NCBI GenBank assembly: GCA_002271215.1 | Contig: CP018628.1 | Coordinates: 3,286,001-3,350,000 of the forward strand | DNA: 64,000 nucleotides | Origin: Lelliottia jeotgali | GTDB taxonomy: Bacteria > Pseudomonadota > Gammaproteobacteria > Enterobacterales > Enterobacteriaceae | Direction of reading: 5' to 3' | Shown: in pieces, positions 17,538 through 26,721 of the stretch | Position numbering within the stretch: the first letter of the stretch is position 1 | Layout: each line of letters begins with the position of its first letter | Notes under the pieces: model-generated | Database searches by the model: none | What the model saw: only the letters and a program-made list of their open reading frames with translations | What the model was told of the DNA's origin: nothing | Position numbers and translations under genes: made by a program

Positions 17538-18929
17538 ATGGAATTAGCACAAGTCAATGAGCAAAAGACCGTGAATAAGGATAATTTCGCGAGCGACAGA
17601 GTTTCCTGGAGCACCGCTATTTCCTATGGCATGGGGAGCTTCGGGGCAAATGTGATGTATGCCTTTATCGCTATCTATCTCATGCTTTACTATACCGACA
17701 GTTTTGGCATCAAAGCCGCAGCAGTCGGATTATTGTTTTTAATCGCCCGCCTTGTCGATGGCGCAACGGATATTGCCCTCGGCATTCTGGTGGATAATAC
17801 CCACACAAAAATGGGGAAATTCCGCCCGTGGATTCTGGTCGGCAGTATTCTGGTTTCTCTGACCACCGTCGCCTGTTTTCTGAGTCCGGACCTTTCAGAG
17901 GCCGGAAAGCTGGTATATGCCTACTCGACCTATATATTGTGGAGTGTCTGCTTCGCGATCATTGATATTCCCTACTGGTCGCTGTCCGCCGCCATCACGC
18001 AGAATCCGACGGAACGCACCAAAGTGATTACCATTCCCCGAACCATTGCCACCTTCGGATTTCTCTCCGTCAGCGCCTCGACGCTGTGGCTGGTAAAGTA
18101 CGTCGGAAGCTGGTGGGCCGTGGCCATTATTTACAGTGTGGTCTTTCTGGTGTGTATGCTAATTACCTTTTTTGGCGTCAAGGAAAAGCATACGGTGCCG
18201 CGCAAAGAGCGTCAGAGTTTCAAAGGATTCTGGACCTTGTTAAAACAGCATCGCCCGCTGCGGTTATTACTCATCGGGATGTTCTTATTAGAAATGATCG
18301 GCGTAATTCGTGGAACCTTCCAGCTTTACTTCTTTATCTATAATTTAAATGCTGAAATGATGTTAGGGATTTTCCTGACTGTATCGATGATTGCACAGGT
18401 TTTGGGTGCCGTAGCCTCTCCCTTTATTTCTGCCAGAATAGGAAAAAAGAATACCGCTATTTACAGCAGCGCGGTCATGGCGCTGGCCTGTATGCTGTTA
18501 TTCTTTTTCCAGTCCAACATCATATTAATCTTTATTGTTGGCGCTCTGGCGCCGTTCTGTGGCGGGATTGGGCAAATCTCCCTTTATTCGATGGTCGCAG
18601 ACTGCGTGGAATACGGCGAGTGGCGCAGCGGCAATCGCTCCGAAGGAATGGTTTTTTCACTCAATATTTTTAAAACCAAACTCTCAGGCGCCATTGGCGG
18701 CGCAATCGGTGGATTTATGCTGTCGTGGGCCGGATATATTCCGCATCAGGTTCAGGCGACCGAGACCGCCATGTGGATCGGTCTGCTATTCACGATGATT
18801 CCGGGCGTATTAACCCTGCTAAGTCTGGTCCCGCTTGCTCGCTATGAAATTACCGAAGAACGTTTCTACGAAATTTTGAGCGATATCCATCAACGTAACG
18901 CCGCGTCCTCTGCCGAGGTGAAAGCATGA
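17538..18929 (+). CDS. GPH-family glycoside:cation symporter, MelB-like
   Basis: 463 residues and 12 predicted membrane segments. The GPH signature region reads RLVDGATDIALGILVDNTHT followed by KMGKFRPWIL; the two Asp residues correspond to the cation-binding acidic helix of MelB. The C-terminal half has the conserved SMVADCVEYGEWRSGNRSEG. Likely role: Na+- or H+-coupled uptake of an alpha-galactoside. The last codons overlap the alpha-galactosidase start (ATGA, 4 nt). GGAG is present shortly before the ATG. Confidence 0.88.
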   Translation: MELAQVNEQKTVNKDNFASDRVSWSTAISYGMGSFGANVMYAFIAIYLMLYYTDSFGIKAAAVGLLFLIARLVDGATDIALGILVDNTHTKMGKFRPWILVGSILVSLTTVACFLSPDLSEAGKLVYAYSTYILWSVCFAIIDIPYWSLSAAITQNPTERTKVITIPRTIATFGFLSVSASTLWLVKYVGSWWAVAIIYSVVFLVCMLITFFGVKEKHTVPRKERQSFKGFWTLLKQHRPLRLLLIGMFLLEMIGVIRGTFQLYFFIYNLNAEMMLGIFLTVSMIAQVLGAVASPFISARIGKKNTAIYSSAVMALACMLLFFFQSNIILIFIVGALAPFCGGIGQISLYSMVADCVEYGEWRSGNRSEGMVFSLNIFKTKLSGAIGGAIGGFMLSWAGYIPHQVQATETAMWIGLLFTMIPGVLTLLSLVPLARYEITEERFYEILSDIHQRNAASSAEVKA

Positions 18930-21118
18930 TTATCTGGAACCCTGAAAAACAGTCTTTCCACCTGCAGAATAGCCAGATTAGCTACGTATTCGGGATTGCG
19001 CATCAGCGTTATCTGGTTCACTGCTACTGGGGTAAACGTATTGCCGATTGTTCGCAACCGCATGATTACCCGAAGCTCGACCGGTCATCGTTTTCCCCGA
19101 CACCAGCCGAATGGCCGGACAGGACGTTCTCGCTGGATACGGTGTTACAGGAATATCCGGGACACGGCGCTGGCGATTACCGCGAGCCTGCCTTTGAAGT
19201 ACGTTATGCCGACGGGCATCAGGTGTCGAACCTGCACTATGTTTCACATCAGATAGTGTCAGGGAAACTCGCCCTCGATGGCCTTCCCGCCACATGGGTC
19301 AGTTCGCCGGAGGAAGCACAAACGCTGAGGGTGACGATGGCCGATCCCGTTACGCATCTGCAGGTGGAACTTAGCTACACGATTTTTCGTGACCTGCCGG
19401 TGGTAACGCGCCACGCGCGGATCACAAACCCGGGCGACAAACCGCTGCGTCTGCTGCGCGCTCTGAGCTGTTCGCTGGATTTCCCCGACAGCGAGTTTGA
19501 GCAGATTCAGTTCCCCGGCGCGTGGGCGAGAGAGCGTCAGCTGCATCGTCAGCCGCTGAACCCCGGCATAACGGTCCTCGACAGCAAGCGCGGGGCGAGC
19601 AGTACCCATCAGCAGCCGTTTATTGGCCTGGTTCGCCCGCATACCACCGAAATGCAGGGCGAGGCGTGGGGGTTGCATCTGGTCTACAGCGGTAATTTTA
19701 CCGCCCGCACCGAAGTAGATGCGTATCAACAGACCCGCGTTCAGCTCGGGATCAACCCTCATGGTTTTGGCTGGGAACTGCAACCCGGCGACAGTTTCCA
19801 GACACCAGAGGCGGTGCTCGCCTGGTCGGAAACTGGGCTGAATGGGCTTTCTCATGCCCTACACACGCTCTATCGCGACCATCTGGTGCGTGGCCCCTAT
19901 CGCCATCAGACCCGCCCGATTCTCGCCAACAACTGGGAATCGACGTATTTCGATTTTAATGAGGAAAAATTACTGCGTTTTGCGCGCAACGCCAAAGCGC
20001 TCGGCGTGGAACTGCTGATGCTCGACGACGGCTGGTTCGGTGAGCGCAGCGGAGATACGTCGTCGCTAGGCGACTGGTTTGTTAACCAGCAGAAATTCCC
20101 CCACGGTCTGCGCCCGCTGATCGATCAAGTGCATGCCCTGGAGATGAAGTTCGGCCTGTGGTTTGAGCCGGAAATGGTGTCGCGGCGCAGCGAGCTGTTT
20201 GCTGAGCATCCGGACTGGGTCCTCAACGCGGGCGATCAACCGCTCTCCGAAGGGCGTAATCAGTACATCCTCGATTTAGGCCGCCCGGAAGTGCGCGACA
20301 ATATTCTTGAACAGCTGAGTACGTTTCTCGCCAGCCATCCCGTGGACTATATCAAGTGGGATATGAACCGCAACATGACCGAAGTCGGCTCTTCGACGGC
20401 GCGAGCCGCACAGCAGCAGGAGACGGCGCATCGCTACATGCTGGGCCTGTATGCGCTGCTGGATGCGCTGACCACCCGCTTCCCGCACATTTTGTTTGAG
20501 TGCTGCGCAGGCGGTGGCGGACGCTTCGATCCGGGGATGCTGTTTTACATGCCGCAGGCCTGGGTCAGCGACAATACCGATGCCGCCTCGCGGGTGCAGA
20601 TCCAATACGCCACCAGCATGTTGTATCCGCCGGTTATGCAGTGCGCCCATGTTTCCGAAGTGCCTAACCATCAGATGGGGCGATCCACCAGCATGGCGAT
20701 GCGCGGGGCCGTCGCCATGAGCGGCAATTACGGCCTGATGCTCGACCTGATGCACAGTAACGCCGAGCGCGATGACGCCGTGCGCCAGCAGATCGCGTTC
20801 TACAAGCAGCACCGGACACTGCTGCAATTCGGCACTTTCTGGCGACTCATCTCTCCGTGGGAAAACCCTGATTTTGCCGCCTGGATGTTTGTCTCTCCCG
20901 ACCAAAGCGAAGCGCTGCTGATGGCCTTCTCGCTAGTGAGCCACGCCTCGGCTCCCCTGCGTAAAATCCGTCTCGCCGGGCTGGACTCTGCTTCGCGGTA
21001 TCAGTTGGACGACCAGTGTCTCGGCGGGGATGAGCTGATGTACCGCGGGATCTTCGTCGATCCCCCTCTGAGCAGGGATTACATCAGCCGCATCTGGCAT
21101 CTGAAACGTCAGCCTTAA
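18926..21118 (+). CDS. GH36 alpha-galactosidase
   Basis: 730 residues, the usual size of GH36 enzymes such as RafA/AgaA. The N-terminal sandwich (to about 320) is followed by a TIM barrel. LMLDDGWFG is at 364-372, the nucleophile Asp479 is in YIKWDMNR, ECCAGGGGRFD is at 525-535, and the acid/base Asp549 is in WVSDNTDAASR. No signal peptide, so it acts in the cytoplasm on imported melibiose, raffinose or similar sugars with retention of configuration. It differs from the GH4 enzyme MelA found in most enterobacteria. The ATG overlaps the symporter stop. Confidence 0.92.
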   Translation: MIIWNPEKQSFHLQNSQISYVFGIAHQRYLVHCYWGKRIADCSQPHDYPKLDRSSFSPTPAEWPDRTFSLDTVLQEYPGHGAGDYREPAFEVRYADGHQVSNLHYVSHQIVSGKLALDGLPATWVSSPEEAQTLRVTMADPVTHLQVELSYTIFRDLPVVTRHARITNPGDKPLRLLRALSCSLDFPDSEFEQIQFPGAWARERQLHRQPLNPGITVLDSKRGASSTHQQPFIGLVRPHTTEMQGEAWGLHLVYSGNFTARTEVDAYQQTRVQLGINPHGFGWELQPGDSFQTPEAVLAWSETGLNGLSHALHTLYRDHLVRGPYRHQTRPILANNWESTYFDFNEEKLLRFARNAKALGVELLMLDDGWFGERSGDTSSLGDWFVNQQKFPHGLRPLIDQVHALEMKFGLWFEPEMVSRRSELFAEHPDWVLNAGDQPLSEGRNQYILDLGRPEVRDNILEQLSTFLASHPVDYIKWDMNRNMTEVGSSTARAAQQQETAHRYMLGLYALLDALTTRFPHILFECCAGGGGRFDPGMLFYMPQAWVSDNTDAASRVQIQYATSMLYPPVMQCAHVSEVPNHQMGRSTSMAMRGAVAMSGNYGLMLDLMHSNAERDDAVRQQIAFYKQHRTLLQFGTFWRLISPWENPDFAAWMFVSPDQSEALLMAFSLVSHASAPLRKIRLAGLDSASRYQLDDQCLGGDELMYRGIFVDPPLSRDYISRIWHLKRQP

Positions 21119-21123
21119 CGCCA

Positions 21124-21139
21124 GGGGGCGCTGGCCCCC
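21124..21139 (+). other. Intercistronic hairpin between alpha-galactosidase and porin
   Basis: GGGGGC-GCTG-GCCCCC is a perfect 6-bp GC stem six bases after the alpha-galactosidase stop. No T run follows, so it is not a standard terminator. It may set the relative level of the porin mRNA, whose start has an unusually strong GGAGGAGGAG Shine-Dalgarno stretch (21176-21185). Confidence 0.5.
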
Positions 21140-21189
21140 ATTAATCGCGCTGTTCTGAATATCAGTCTTCACATGGAGGAGGAGTTTCT

Positions 21190-22608
21190 ATGCACTATTT
21201 TCGCCTTTACGCGCTGCTTGCCACTCTGCTGGCAAGCGTGCCTGTCATTCTATTTCCTGCCCCTGCCACCGCGTCCGGCTTCGTTGATGATTCTCATCTC
21301 ACCGGCGGAATTTATTATTCCCAGCGCTATCGCGACAAGCGCGACATGACCGTCGGCAGCGAGGATTACGGGCATTACGTGGAAGATCTTCACCATTCGA
21401 CCTTTAACGCCAATCTCGATTTCACCTCCGGTTACGCGGCGGACCTGATTGGCCTCGACGTGGCCGGTTTTGCCGCCGCCAACCTTGCCACCGGCAGTGC
21501 GGCGCATCCGAATGAAATTAGCCTGAGCTCTGCACATCAGCGCTGGGGAGAGGACTGGTCCGGCGATAAGGGCGGTTTTAACCTCTACAAAGCGGCGCTG
21601 AAAATGAAATATGACGATTACTGGATGCGCGCAGGTTACATCCAGCCGTCCGGCCAGACGCTGCTTGCCGTCCACTGGGGATTTGTGCCCGGTGCTTATC
21701 AGGGGGCTGAAATCGGCGGCAACTGGGATTTTGGCGAGCACGGCGCGCTATCCAGTTCGTACCTGTGGTCGGATAAATACAAAGCCCCGTGGTACACGGA
21801 GATGTACGAGTTCCGCGCGGCGGATAACACCACCAAAATCAATTACGTTCACTCTCTTGGGCTGCGTTACGACTTCAAAAATAAACTGGTGCTGGAGGCT
21901 TCGATGGCTCAGGCAGCTGATTTTATGGATCAGTATTTCGGCAAAGTGTCGTACAGCTTCCCGGTGGCCGGCAACGACTTGCGCATGAGTTATCAGTTTT
22001 ACGGCGCAAAAGACAAAGTGGGCGATAACACCATCGCCGCCTATGGTTCCGTCAACGACGAATATGACGGGTTAGCCTGGCTGCAGGGCATCATGCTCGG
22101 CTATACCGTGGATACGCTGGATTTCCGCCTCGAAGCGCAGACCGTAAAAGCCGAAGGTAACCAGGGCTTCTTCCTGCAACGTATCACCCCGGCTTATGCC
22201 AGCTCCAACGGACGACTGGATATCTGGTGGGATGCGGCATCCGACTTTGATGCCAACGGTGAAACCTCTGTCTTCGCCGGTGTGACCTATGACCTGAAAA
22301 ATTACGATCTGCCCGGCTGGGCGATTGGCGCAGGTTATGCCTACGGCTGGAACGGTAAACCCTGCACTACCTGTACCGTGAACGGAGAGCTTGCCGATCA
22401 GAGTCAGCGCATCGATGAATCTGCCTGGACCTTCAATATCGCCCACACGGTGCAGACCGGCCGCCTGAAAGGCACGCTGTTTAATCTGCACTACATCAAC
22501 TACGACAACCACGGCAGTAACCCCAACTACAGCGGCGGCTACAACAACATGTTCCAGGACGAAATCGACATTAAATTCAATGTGATTGCGCCATTTACGA
22601 TTTTTTAA
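21190..22608 (+). CDS. OprD/ChiP-family outer-membrane porin
   Basis: 472 residues. A signal peptide ends near ATAS-GF (about residue 29). The mature start GFVDDSHLTGGIYYSQRYRDK, then SGYAADLIGLDV, YIQPSGQTLLAVHWGF, and YASSNGRLDIWWDAASDFDANGE, resemble ChiP (chitoporin) of E. coli. It ends ...VIAPFTIF, with the C-terminal Phe needed for outer-membrane insertion. Two cysteines in KPCTTCTV are unusual for a porin. Its place after a GH36 gene suggests passage of alpha-galactosides rather than chito-oligosaccharides. Confidence 0.88.
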   Translation: MHYFRLYALLATLLASVPVILFPAPATASGFVDDSHLTGGIYYSQRYRDKRDMTVGSEDYGHYVEDLHHSTFNANLDFTSGYAADLIGLDVAGFAAANLATGSAAHPNEISLSSAHQRWGEDWSGDKGGFNLYKAALKMKYDDYWMRAGYIQPSGQTLLAVHWGFVPGAYQGAEIGGNWDFGEHGALSSSYLWSDKYKAPWYTEMYEFRAADNTTKINYVHSLGLRYDFKNKLVLEASMAQAADFMDQYFGKVSYSFPVAGNDLRMSYQFYGAKDKVGDNTIAAYGSVNDEYDGLAWLQGIMLGYTVDTLDFRLEAQTVKAEGNQGFFLQRITPAYASSNGRLDIWWDAASDFDANGETSVFAGVTYDLKNYDLPGWAIGAGYAYGWNGKPCTTCTVNGELADQSQRIDESAWTFNIAHTVQTGRLKGTLFNLHYINYDNHGSNPNYSGGYNNMFQDEIDIKFNVIAPFTIF

Positions 22609-22635
22609 TCGCTCATTAACCACAGGAGATCAGAG

Positions 22636-22818
22636 ATGAAAATAATAGGGATAGTTTTTGGGCTTTTACTGCTGGCGGGCTGTCAGACATCGCCCTCTTC
22701 GCAAACTCAGGAAACCGTTTCCCCCACCGACTATCAGGCCTGTATTCAAGCCGCTAAAAGCGGGAACGGTGCGGAAAGCGAGGCGAAGTGTGAGAGGGTG
22801 ATGGATGACACGCGCTAA
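22636..22818 (+). CDS. Small lipoprotein, ChiQ-like by context
   Basis: 60 residues. A short signal peptide ends in the lipobox LLAGC (Cys16), giving a 45-residue mature lipoprotein with two further cysteines (YQACIQAA, EAKCERVM) that could form a disulfide. AGGAG lies before the ATG, 27 bp after the porin stop. In E. coli the chitoporin gene chiP is likewise followed by a small lipoprotein gene, chiQ, which supports a porin-linked role. No function is known. Confidence 0.75.
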   Translation: MKIIGIVFGLLLLAGCQTSPSSQTQETVSPTDYQACIQAAKSGNGAESEAKCERVMDDTR

Positions 22819-22907
22819 GGGTTAAGCAGCTGATTATTTGGTCTTATGGCGGAGTTCCGGGTTGTGTATTAGCTTTAACGTAAACCCCACCCAATAACGA
22901 GCCTGCC

Positions 22908-23330
22908 ATGAACACTCTACGCTATTTCGATTTCGGTCAGTCCCGCTCGCTGGTTCTGCTGATTGCACGTATCGCGGTTGTTGTGTTGTTTATTATTTTT
23001 GGACTTCCAAAAATAACCGGGTTTGATGGAACAGTGCAGTATATGACGTCGCTCGGCGCACCGATGCCAATGCTGGCGGCGATTATTGCGGTGATCATGG
23101 AAGTGCCCGCCGCGATTTTGATTGTGCTCGGTTTCTACACCCGACCGCTGGCAGTGTTATTTGTCTTCTATACCCTGGGGACGGCGGTGATTGGCCACCA
23201 CTACTGGGATATGAGTGGCGATGCGGTGATGCCGAACATGATTAACTTCTACAAGAATGTGAGTATTGCCGGGGCGTTTCTGTTACTGGCCGTGACCGGG
23301 CCGGGGGCGATATCGATCGACCGTCGCTAA
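22908..23330 (+). CDS. yphA: YphA, DoxX-family inner-membrane protein
   Basis: 140 residues, same length as E. coli YphA and almost the same sequence ([10 protein letters not shown]..., [37 protein letters not shown]). Four hydrophobic segments at about 16-35, 50-78, 82-100 and 118-135 fit the DoxX fold. Function is uncharacterised; some DoxX proteins are linked to thiol stress or quinone chemistry. It lies 89 bp after the lipoprotein and converges on glyA. In E. coli it is on the other side of yphB, so the locus has been rearranged. Confidence 0.9.
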   Translation: MNTLRYFDFGQSRSLVLLIARIAVVVLFIIFGLPKITGFDGTVQYMTSLGAPMPMLAAIIAVIMEVPAAILIVLGFYTRPLAVLFVFYTLGTAVIGHHYWDMSGDAVMPNMINFYKNVSIAGAFLLLAVTGPGAISIDRR

Positions 23331-23334
23331 AACC

Positions 23335-23367
23335 CTGCCCGATCGCGCTTCGCTTATCGGGCCTACA
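23335..23367. repeat. REP element after yphA
   Basis: A single REP-like unit: CTGCCCGAT, then CGCGCTTCGC, then TTATCGGGCCTACA, with complementary CCCGAT/ATCGGG arms. It lies between the convergent genes yphA and glyA, before the shared terminator. Confidence 0.7.
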
Positions 23368-23382
23368 TTATTCCCAGACAAT

Positions 23383-23408
23383 AAAAAAGGCCGCTTACGC
23401 GGCCTTTT
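23383..23408. terminator. glyA: Rho-independent terminator of glyA (works both ways)
   Basis: AAAAAA-GGCCGC-TTAC-GCGGCC-TTTT: a 6-bp GC stem with a 4-nt loop. Read leftward it is followed by six T residues, 17 bp after the glyA stop; read rightward by four T residues, so it can also end yphA transcripts. Confidence 0.88.
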
Positions 23409-23424
23409 AAACTGAAGCGAAAAA

Positions 23425-24678
23425 TTACGCGTACACAGGGAAACGTGCGCAGATATCCAGCACTTTACCTTTGATACGTTCAATAACCGCTTCGTCGTTG
23501 ATGTTGTCGAGAACATCACACATCCAGCCAGCCAGCTCTTTCACTTCGGCTTCTTTGAAACCGCGGCGAGTCACAGCCGGAGAACCGATACGGATACCGG
23601 ACGTCACAAACGGGCTCTTAGGATCGTTAGGTACGCTGTTTTTGTTCACGGTGATGTTGGCACGGCCAAGCGCAGCATCTGCTTCTTTACCGGTCAGGTT
23701 TTTGTCCACCAGATCCAGCAGGAACAGGTGGTTCTCAGTGCCGCCAGAAACCACTTTGTAGCCGCGGTTCAGGAACACTTCCACCATCGCTTTGGCGTTT
23801 TTGGCAACCTGCTGCTGGTAAACTTTGAACTCTGGCTCCATCGCTTCTTTCAGCGCGACAGCTTTAGCCGCGATGACGTGCATCAGCGGGCCGCCCTGTG
23901 CGCTTGGGAACACAGCAGAGTTCAGTTTCTTATACAGATCTTCGTCACCGCCTTTCGCCAGGATCAGGCCGCCGCGCGGACCCGCCAGGGTTTTGTGGGT
24001 GGTGGTGGTCACGACGTGCGCGTGTGGAACCGGGTTCGGGTAAACGCCTGCCGCGATCAGACCGGCAACGTGTGCCATATCCACGAACAGGTATGCGCCG
24101 ATGCTGTCTGCGATTTCACGCATTTTGGCCCAGTCAACCACGCCGGAGTAAGCAGAGAAACCACCGATGATCATCTTCGGTTTGTGGGTCTGTGCCTGCT
24201 TCGCCATGTCTTCGTAGTCAATTTTACCGGACTCATCAATACCGTAAGGGATGATGTTGTACAGTTTACCGGAGAAGTTAACCGGGGAACCGTGAGTCAA
24301 GTGACCGCCCTGCGCCAGGTTCATACCGAGAACGGTATCGCCCGGCTGCAGCAGCGCGGTGTAAACCGCGAAGTTAGCCTGAGAACCAGAGTGCGGCTGA
24401 ACGTTCGCGTAGTCTGCGCCGAACAGCTCTTTTGCACGGTCAATCGCCAGTTGTTCAACGATATCAACGTACTCGCAACCGCCGTAGTAGCGCTTGCCCG
24501 GGTAACCTTCTGCATATTTGTTGGTCAGCTGAGAACCCTGCGCCTGCATGACGCGCGGGCTGGTGTAGTTCTCGGAGGCGATCAGTTCGATGTGCTCTTC
24601 CTGACGTACTTTTTCCTGCTCCATAGCCTGCCACAGTTCGGCATCATAATCGGCAATGTTCATTTCACGCTTTAACAT
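23425..24678 (-). CDS. glyA: GlyA, serine hydroxymethyltransferase
   Basis: 417 residues from [15 protein letters not shown]. The PLP lysine lies in [16 protein letters not shown] (Lys229). The substrate and folate segments [21 protein letters not shown] and [11 protein letters not shown] are intact. Role: serine plus tetrahydrofolate to glycine plus 5,10-methylene-THF, the main one-carbon source. The second in-frame ATG is chosen because GGAG is 6 nt upstream; an earlier ATG would add MR only. A PurR box lies about 120 bp upstream. Divergent from hmp. Confidence 0.98.
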   Translation of the reverse strand: MLKREMNIADYDAELWQAMEQEKVRQEEHIELIASENYTSPRVMQAQGSQLTNKYAEGYPGKRYYGGCEYVDIVEQLAIDRAKELFGADYANVQPHSGSQANFAVYTALLQPGDTVLGMNLAQGGHLTHGSPVNFSGKLYNIIPYGIDESGKIDYEDMAKQAQTHKPKMIIGGFSAYSGVVDWAKMREIADSIGAYLFVDMAHVAGLIAAGVYPNPVPHAHVVTTTTHKTLAGPRGGLILAKGGDEDLYKKLNSAVFPSAQGGPLMHVIAAKAVALKEAMEPEFKVYQQQVAKNAKAMVEVFLNRGYKVVSGGTENHLFLLDLVDKNLTGKEADAALGRANITVNKNSVPNDPKSPFVTSGIRIGSPAVTRRGFKEAEVKELAGWMCDVLDNINDEAVIERIKGKVLDICARFPVYA

Positions 24679-24795
24679 CCGCATCTCCTGACTCAGCTAA
24701 CAATAAAATTTGGCCTAGAAAAGGCTGTCCTGATAGACGACGGGCAACAGTATAACCGAATAGTGTTGCGATAACAGGTCTTGACAAACGATTTT

Positions 24796-24811
24796 ACGCA
24801 AACGTTTACCT
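24796..24811. promoter_or_regulatory. PurR box in the glyA-hmp gap
   Basis: ACGCAAACGTTTACCT; in glyA orientation AGGTAAACGTTTGCGT, a near-palindrome fitting the PurR consensus ACGCAAACGTTTGCGT. E. coli glyA has a very similar site. The rest of the 304-bp gap holds the NsrR site of hmp and otherwise no gene. Confidence 0.8.
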
Positions 24812-24933
24812 CCGCGCCACGCAAGGGTTTGAGGAATAAAGACCTCGCGGTTTTCAATGGATTTCTTTTCAGGTTTGTGATGCAACTATTTCATGTTGCA
24901 AAGAACCATTTACAACACAGGGTTATTTTTTAT

Positions 24934-24956
24934 AAGATGCATTTAAAATACATCAT
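24934..24956. promoter_or_regulatory. NsrR operator of hmp
   Basis: The inverted repeat AAGATGCATTT and AAATACATCAT around one central base (24945) matches the NsrR 11-1-11 motif. It lies 27 bp upstream of the hmp ATG. NsrR is the nitric-oxide-sensing Fe-S repressor that controls hmp in E. coli and Salmonella. Confidence 0.85.
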
Positions 24957-24982
24957 TAAAATAACTGTCCAAGGAAGTTGCT

Positions 24983-26161
24983 ATGTTAGACGCTCAAACC
25001 ATCGCTACAGTGAAAGCTACCATTCCCCTGCTGGTCGAAACTGGACCTAAACTCACCGCCCATTTTTACGATCGCATGTTCGCGCACAACCCGGAGCTCA
25101 AAGAGATTTTCAATATGAGCAACCAGCGCAACGGCGATCAGCGCGAAGCCCTGTTTAACGCCATCGCCGCGTATGCCAGCAATATTGAAAACCTGGCCGC
25201 GCTGCTGCCTGCCGTCGAGAAAATCGCCCAGAAGCACACCAGCTTCCAGATTAAACCGGAGCAATATGACATCGTCGGCGGGCACCTGCTGGCGACGCTG
25301 GACGAGATGTTCAGCCCAGGCCAGGAGGTGCTTGACGCCTGGGGCAAAGCCTACGGCGTGCTGGCGGGTGTGTTCATCAATCGTGAAGCGCAGATTTACA
25401 GCGAACACGCCACGAAAAACGGAGGCTGGGAAGGTACGCGCGCATTCCGTATCGTCGAAAAAACTCCGCGCAGTGCGCTTATTACTAGCTTTGAATTTGA
25501 GCCGGTGGACGGACAGCCGGTCGCGGATTATCAGCCGGGCCAGTATCTCGGCGTGTGGCTGAAGCCTGAAGGCTTTCCACATCAGGAAATTCGTCAATAT
25601 TCACTCACCCGTAAAGCGAATGGCAAAGGCTATCGTATTGCGGTGAAACGTGAAGACGGCGGTCAGGTTTCGAGCTGGCTGCATAATCATGCTGTCGTCG
25701 GGGATGTGGTTCATCTGGCTGCACCTGCGGGTGATTTCTTTATGGCGGTAGAGGCGAACACTCCGGTGACGCTGATTTCCGCGGGTGTTGGTCAAACGCC
25801 GATGCTGGCTATGCTGGATACCCTCGCAGCGGCTAACCACAGCGCGCAGGTCAACTGGTTCCACGCGGCAGAAAACGGCCAGGTGCATGCTTTTGCTGAT
25901 GAAGTGAAGACCCTGGGTGCCACGCTGCCGCACTTTGCTTCGCATGTCTGGTTTAATCAACCCGAAAGCGGAGACCGGTTTGATAGCGCAGGGCTGATGG
26001 ATTTACGCACTCAGGAAGGGTTGTTCAGCGATCCGGCGATGCAGTTTTATCTTTGCGGTCCGGTCGGGTTTATGCAGTTTGCGGCGAAGCAGCTGGTTGA
26101 GCTGGGTGTGAACGCAGAGCAGATTCATTACGAATGCTTTGGTCCGCATAAGGTGCTGTAA
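24983..26161 (+). CDS. hmp: Hmp, flavohaemoglobin / nitric oxide dioxygenase
   Basis: 392 residues in three domains. The globin domain (1-138) has Tyr29, Gln53 and proximal His85 (QKHTSF). The FAD-binding domain (about 150-255) has RQYSLT. The NAD-binding domain (about 260-392) has [13 protein letters not shown] and YLCGPVGFM, ending [10 protein letters not shown]. Role: NO + O2 + NAD(P)H to nitrate, detoxifying nitric oxide. AAGGA precedes the ATG and an NsrR operator lies upstream. Converges on glnB. Confidence 0.98.
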   Translation: MLDAQTIATVKATIPLLVETGPKLTAHFYDRMFAHNPELKEIFNMSNQRNGDQREALFNAIAAYASNIENLAALLPAVEKIAQKHTSFQIKPEQYDIVGGHLLATLDEMFSPGQEVLDAWGKAYGVLAGVFINREAQIYSEHATKNGGWEGTRAFRIVEKTPRSALITSFEFEPVDGQPVADYQPGQYLGVWLKPEGFPHQEIRQYSLTRKANGKGYRIAVKREDGGQVSSWLHNHAVVGDVVHLAAPAGDFFMAVEANTPVTLISAGVGQTPMLAMLDTLAAANHSAQVNWFHAAENGQVHAFADEVKTLGATLPHFASHVWFNQPESGDRFDSAGLMDLRTQEGLFSDPAMQFYLCGPVGFMQFAAKQLVELGVNAEQIHYECFGPHKVL

Positions 26162-26171
26162 GCCCAAAAAA

Positions 26172-26202
26172 GCCGGGTGGCGCTGCGCTTACCCGGCCTA
26201 CA
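26172..26202. repeat. REP element after hmp
   Basis: GCCGGGTGGCGCTGCGCTTA followed by CCCGGCCTACA: a REP unit with complementary GCCGGGT/ACCCGGC arms, 10 bp after the hmp stop. It is nearly the same as the unit downstream of trmJ (4342). Confidence 0.8.
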
Positions 26203-26212
26203 AGGTAAATGC

Positions 26213-26238
26213 AAAACGGCAACTCTGTTGCCGTTTTT
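26213..26238. terminator. hmp: Terminator of hmp (bidirectional candidate)
   Basis: AAAACGGCAAC-TCT-GTTGCCGTTTT: an 11-bp stem with a 3-nt loop, followed rightward by five T residues. The mirror-image A run allows use from the glnB side as well. Confidence 0.82.
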
Positions 26239-26248
26239 AATGTTTTCG

Positions 26249-26298
26249 CCCTCTCCCTGTGGGAGAGGGTTGGGGTGAGGGCATCAGACCGCACCCCT
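26249..26298. repeat. Dispersed hairpin repeat, copy B
   Basis: Same element as at 6102-6150: a 9-bp stem CCCTCTCCC-TGT-GGGAGAGGG, then GGTGAGGGCATCAG and CCGCACCCC. It ends 4 nt from the glnB stop. Only a few bases differ from copy A. Confidence 0.85.
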
Positions 26299-26302
26299 TT
26301 GC

Positions 26303-26650
<348 letters not shown>

Positions 26651-26721
26651 TTAAACGCTCGCCTGTCTGTAGCCTCGTAATCGATTGCTCACAGTATCAT
26701 AGTCAGTCAAATTTTGCGGTA

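Noticed and set aside
23728..24675. 315-codon open frame antisense to glyA
   Set aside because: Opposite an essential conserved gene; the composition is what codon bias on the other strand produces.
24781..25050. 89-codon frame starting upstream of hmp
   Set aside because: It overlaps the PurR and NsrR sites and the hmp start in another frame; no ribosome site.
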